Shown here piece after piece: positions 4,909-5,337 of a DNA stretch of 5,337 bases. The stretch comes from Anaerolineales bacterium. GTDB taxonomy: Bacteria > Chloroflexota > Anaerolineae > Anaerolineales > UBA6663. The stretch's first letter is position 1; every line of letters begins with the position of its first letter. A program made the position numbers and the translations under genes. Location of the stretch: NCBI GenBank assembly GCA_016789165.1, contig JAEURL010000499.1, forward strand, positions 1 through 5,337, given 5' to 3'. The notes under the pieces are model-generated. The model did not search any database and was not told the DNA's origin. It worked only from the letters and a program-made list of their open reading frames with translations.

Positions 4909-5337
4909 ATGTCTGATCAACAAGTCATCTATTCCATGGTGCGCGTCAAGCGCATCTTCCCGCCCAACCGCGAGGTCATCCGCGATATCTCGCTCGGCTT
5001 CTACTACGGGGCCAAGATCGGCGTGCTCGGCCTGAACGGGGCCGGCAAGAGCACGCTGCTGCGCATCATGGCCGGCCTGGACAACGATTACCTGGGCGAG
5101 ACCTCGCTCTCCAAGGGCTATACGCGCGGCCTGCTGGAGCAGGAGCCGCAGCTGGATCCAGAGAAGACCGTGCGCCAGGTGGTGGAGGAGGCCGTCCAGC
5201 CGATTGTGGATGCCCTGCAGCAGTTCGACGCGGTCAGCGCCAAGTTCGCCGAGCCGGACGCCGACTTTGACGCCCTGATCGCCGAGCAGGGCCGGCTGCA
5301 GGAGTATCTGGACAAGCACGATGCCTGGAACCTGGAC
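4909..5337 (+). CDS. ettA: EttA, energy-dependent translational throttle ABC-F protein (5' part)
   Basis: The first 143 residues of an ABC-F ATPase; the frame is open to the window edge, and the complete protein is normally about 555 residues. EttA binds the ribosomal E site and gates the first elongation steps according to the ATP/ADP level; it is soluble and has no transport function. The N-terminus (MVRVKRIFPPNREVI, 10-24), the Walker A motif GLNGAGKST (41-49) in the setting AKIGVLGLNGAGKST, the EQEPQLDPEKTV segment (about 81-92) and the run DADFDALIAEQGRLQEYLD match E. coli EttA closely and distinguish it from Uup or other ABC-F members. The second half of the first ATPase domain (signature, Walker B), the P-site tRNA interaction linker and the second ATPase domain lie beyond the edge. 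ATG at 4909 fits the usual EttA start, although no Shine-Dalgarno is seen. This looks like a vertically inherited housekeeping gene flanking the accessory retron-like unit. Confidence 0.93.
   Translation, partial: MSDQQVIYSMVRVKRIFPPNREVIRDISLGFYYGAKIGVLGLNGAGKSTLLRIMAGLDNDYLGETSLSKGYTRGLLEQEPQLDPEKTVRQVVEEAVQPIVDALQQFDAVSAKFAEPDADFDALIAEQGRLQEYLDKHDAWNLD

Overview
The window is strongly GC-rich, with nearly every third codon position G or C and many GGCCGG-type words. It looks like a chromosomal segment of a high-GC bacterium. The style of the cytochrome P450, transporter and EttA proteins would fit a Chloroflexota (Anaerolineae-like) genome, but this taxonomic guess is an impression only; no rRNA or other marker is present.

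Left part, minus strand (50-2801): a 12-helix-type major facilitator transporter whose frame is broken by one in-frame TAG (1950-1952), followed downstream on the same strand by an intact-looking bacterial cytochrome P450 (50-1387, GTG start with a good ribosome binding site). The 121-bp gap between them holds three separate perfect inverted repeats, which look regulatory.

Right part, plus strand (about 2836-4855): a compact three-part unit. A consensus TATAAT box is followed by a short, highly structured non-coding RNA. The RNA is closed by a perfect 14-bp terminal inverted repeat (2852-2865 with 2953-2966) and contains four more hairpins. Twelve bases after it starts a 323-residue retron-type reverse transcriptase (NAxxH, DLxxFF, LPQGAPTSP, YADD and a TGLVVN block). 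The stop of that gene overlaps the start of a 302-residue protein (ATGA) whose first two thirds resemble staphylococcal-nuclease-like (SNase) enzymes with candidate catalytic residues present, and whose last ~90 residues I do not recognise. The arrangement ncRNA - RT - translationally coupled nuclease is that of a retron with an effector. I do not recall a named retron type with this effector, and the predicted reverse-transcribed segment is unusually short. This is the most interesting part of the window.

Far right (4909-5337): the start of ettA, an ABC-F translation factor of housekeeping type, cut by the window edge. The retron-like unit therefore sits between a decayed transporter and a conserved gene, as accessory defence modules often do. 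The antiphage role is inferred from the retron family and is not shown by the sequence.
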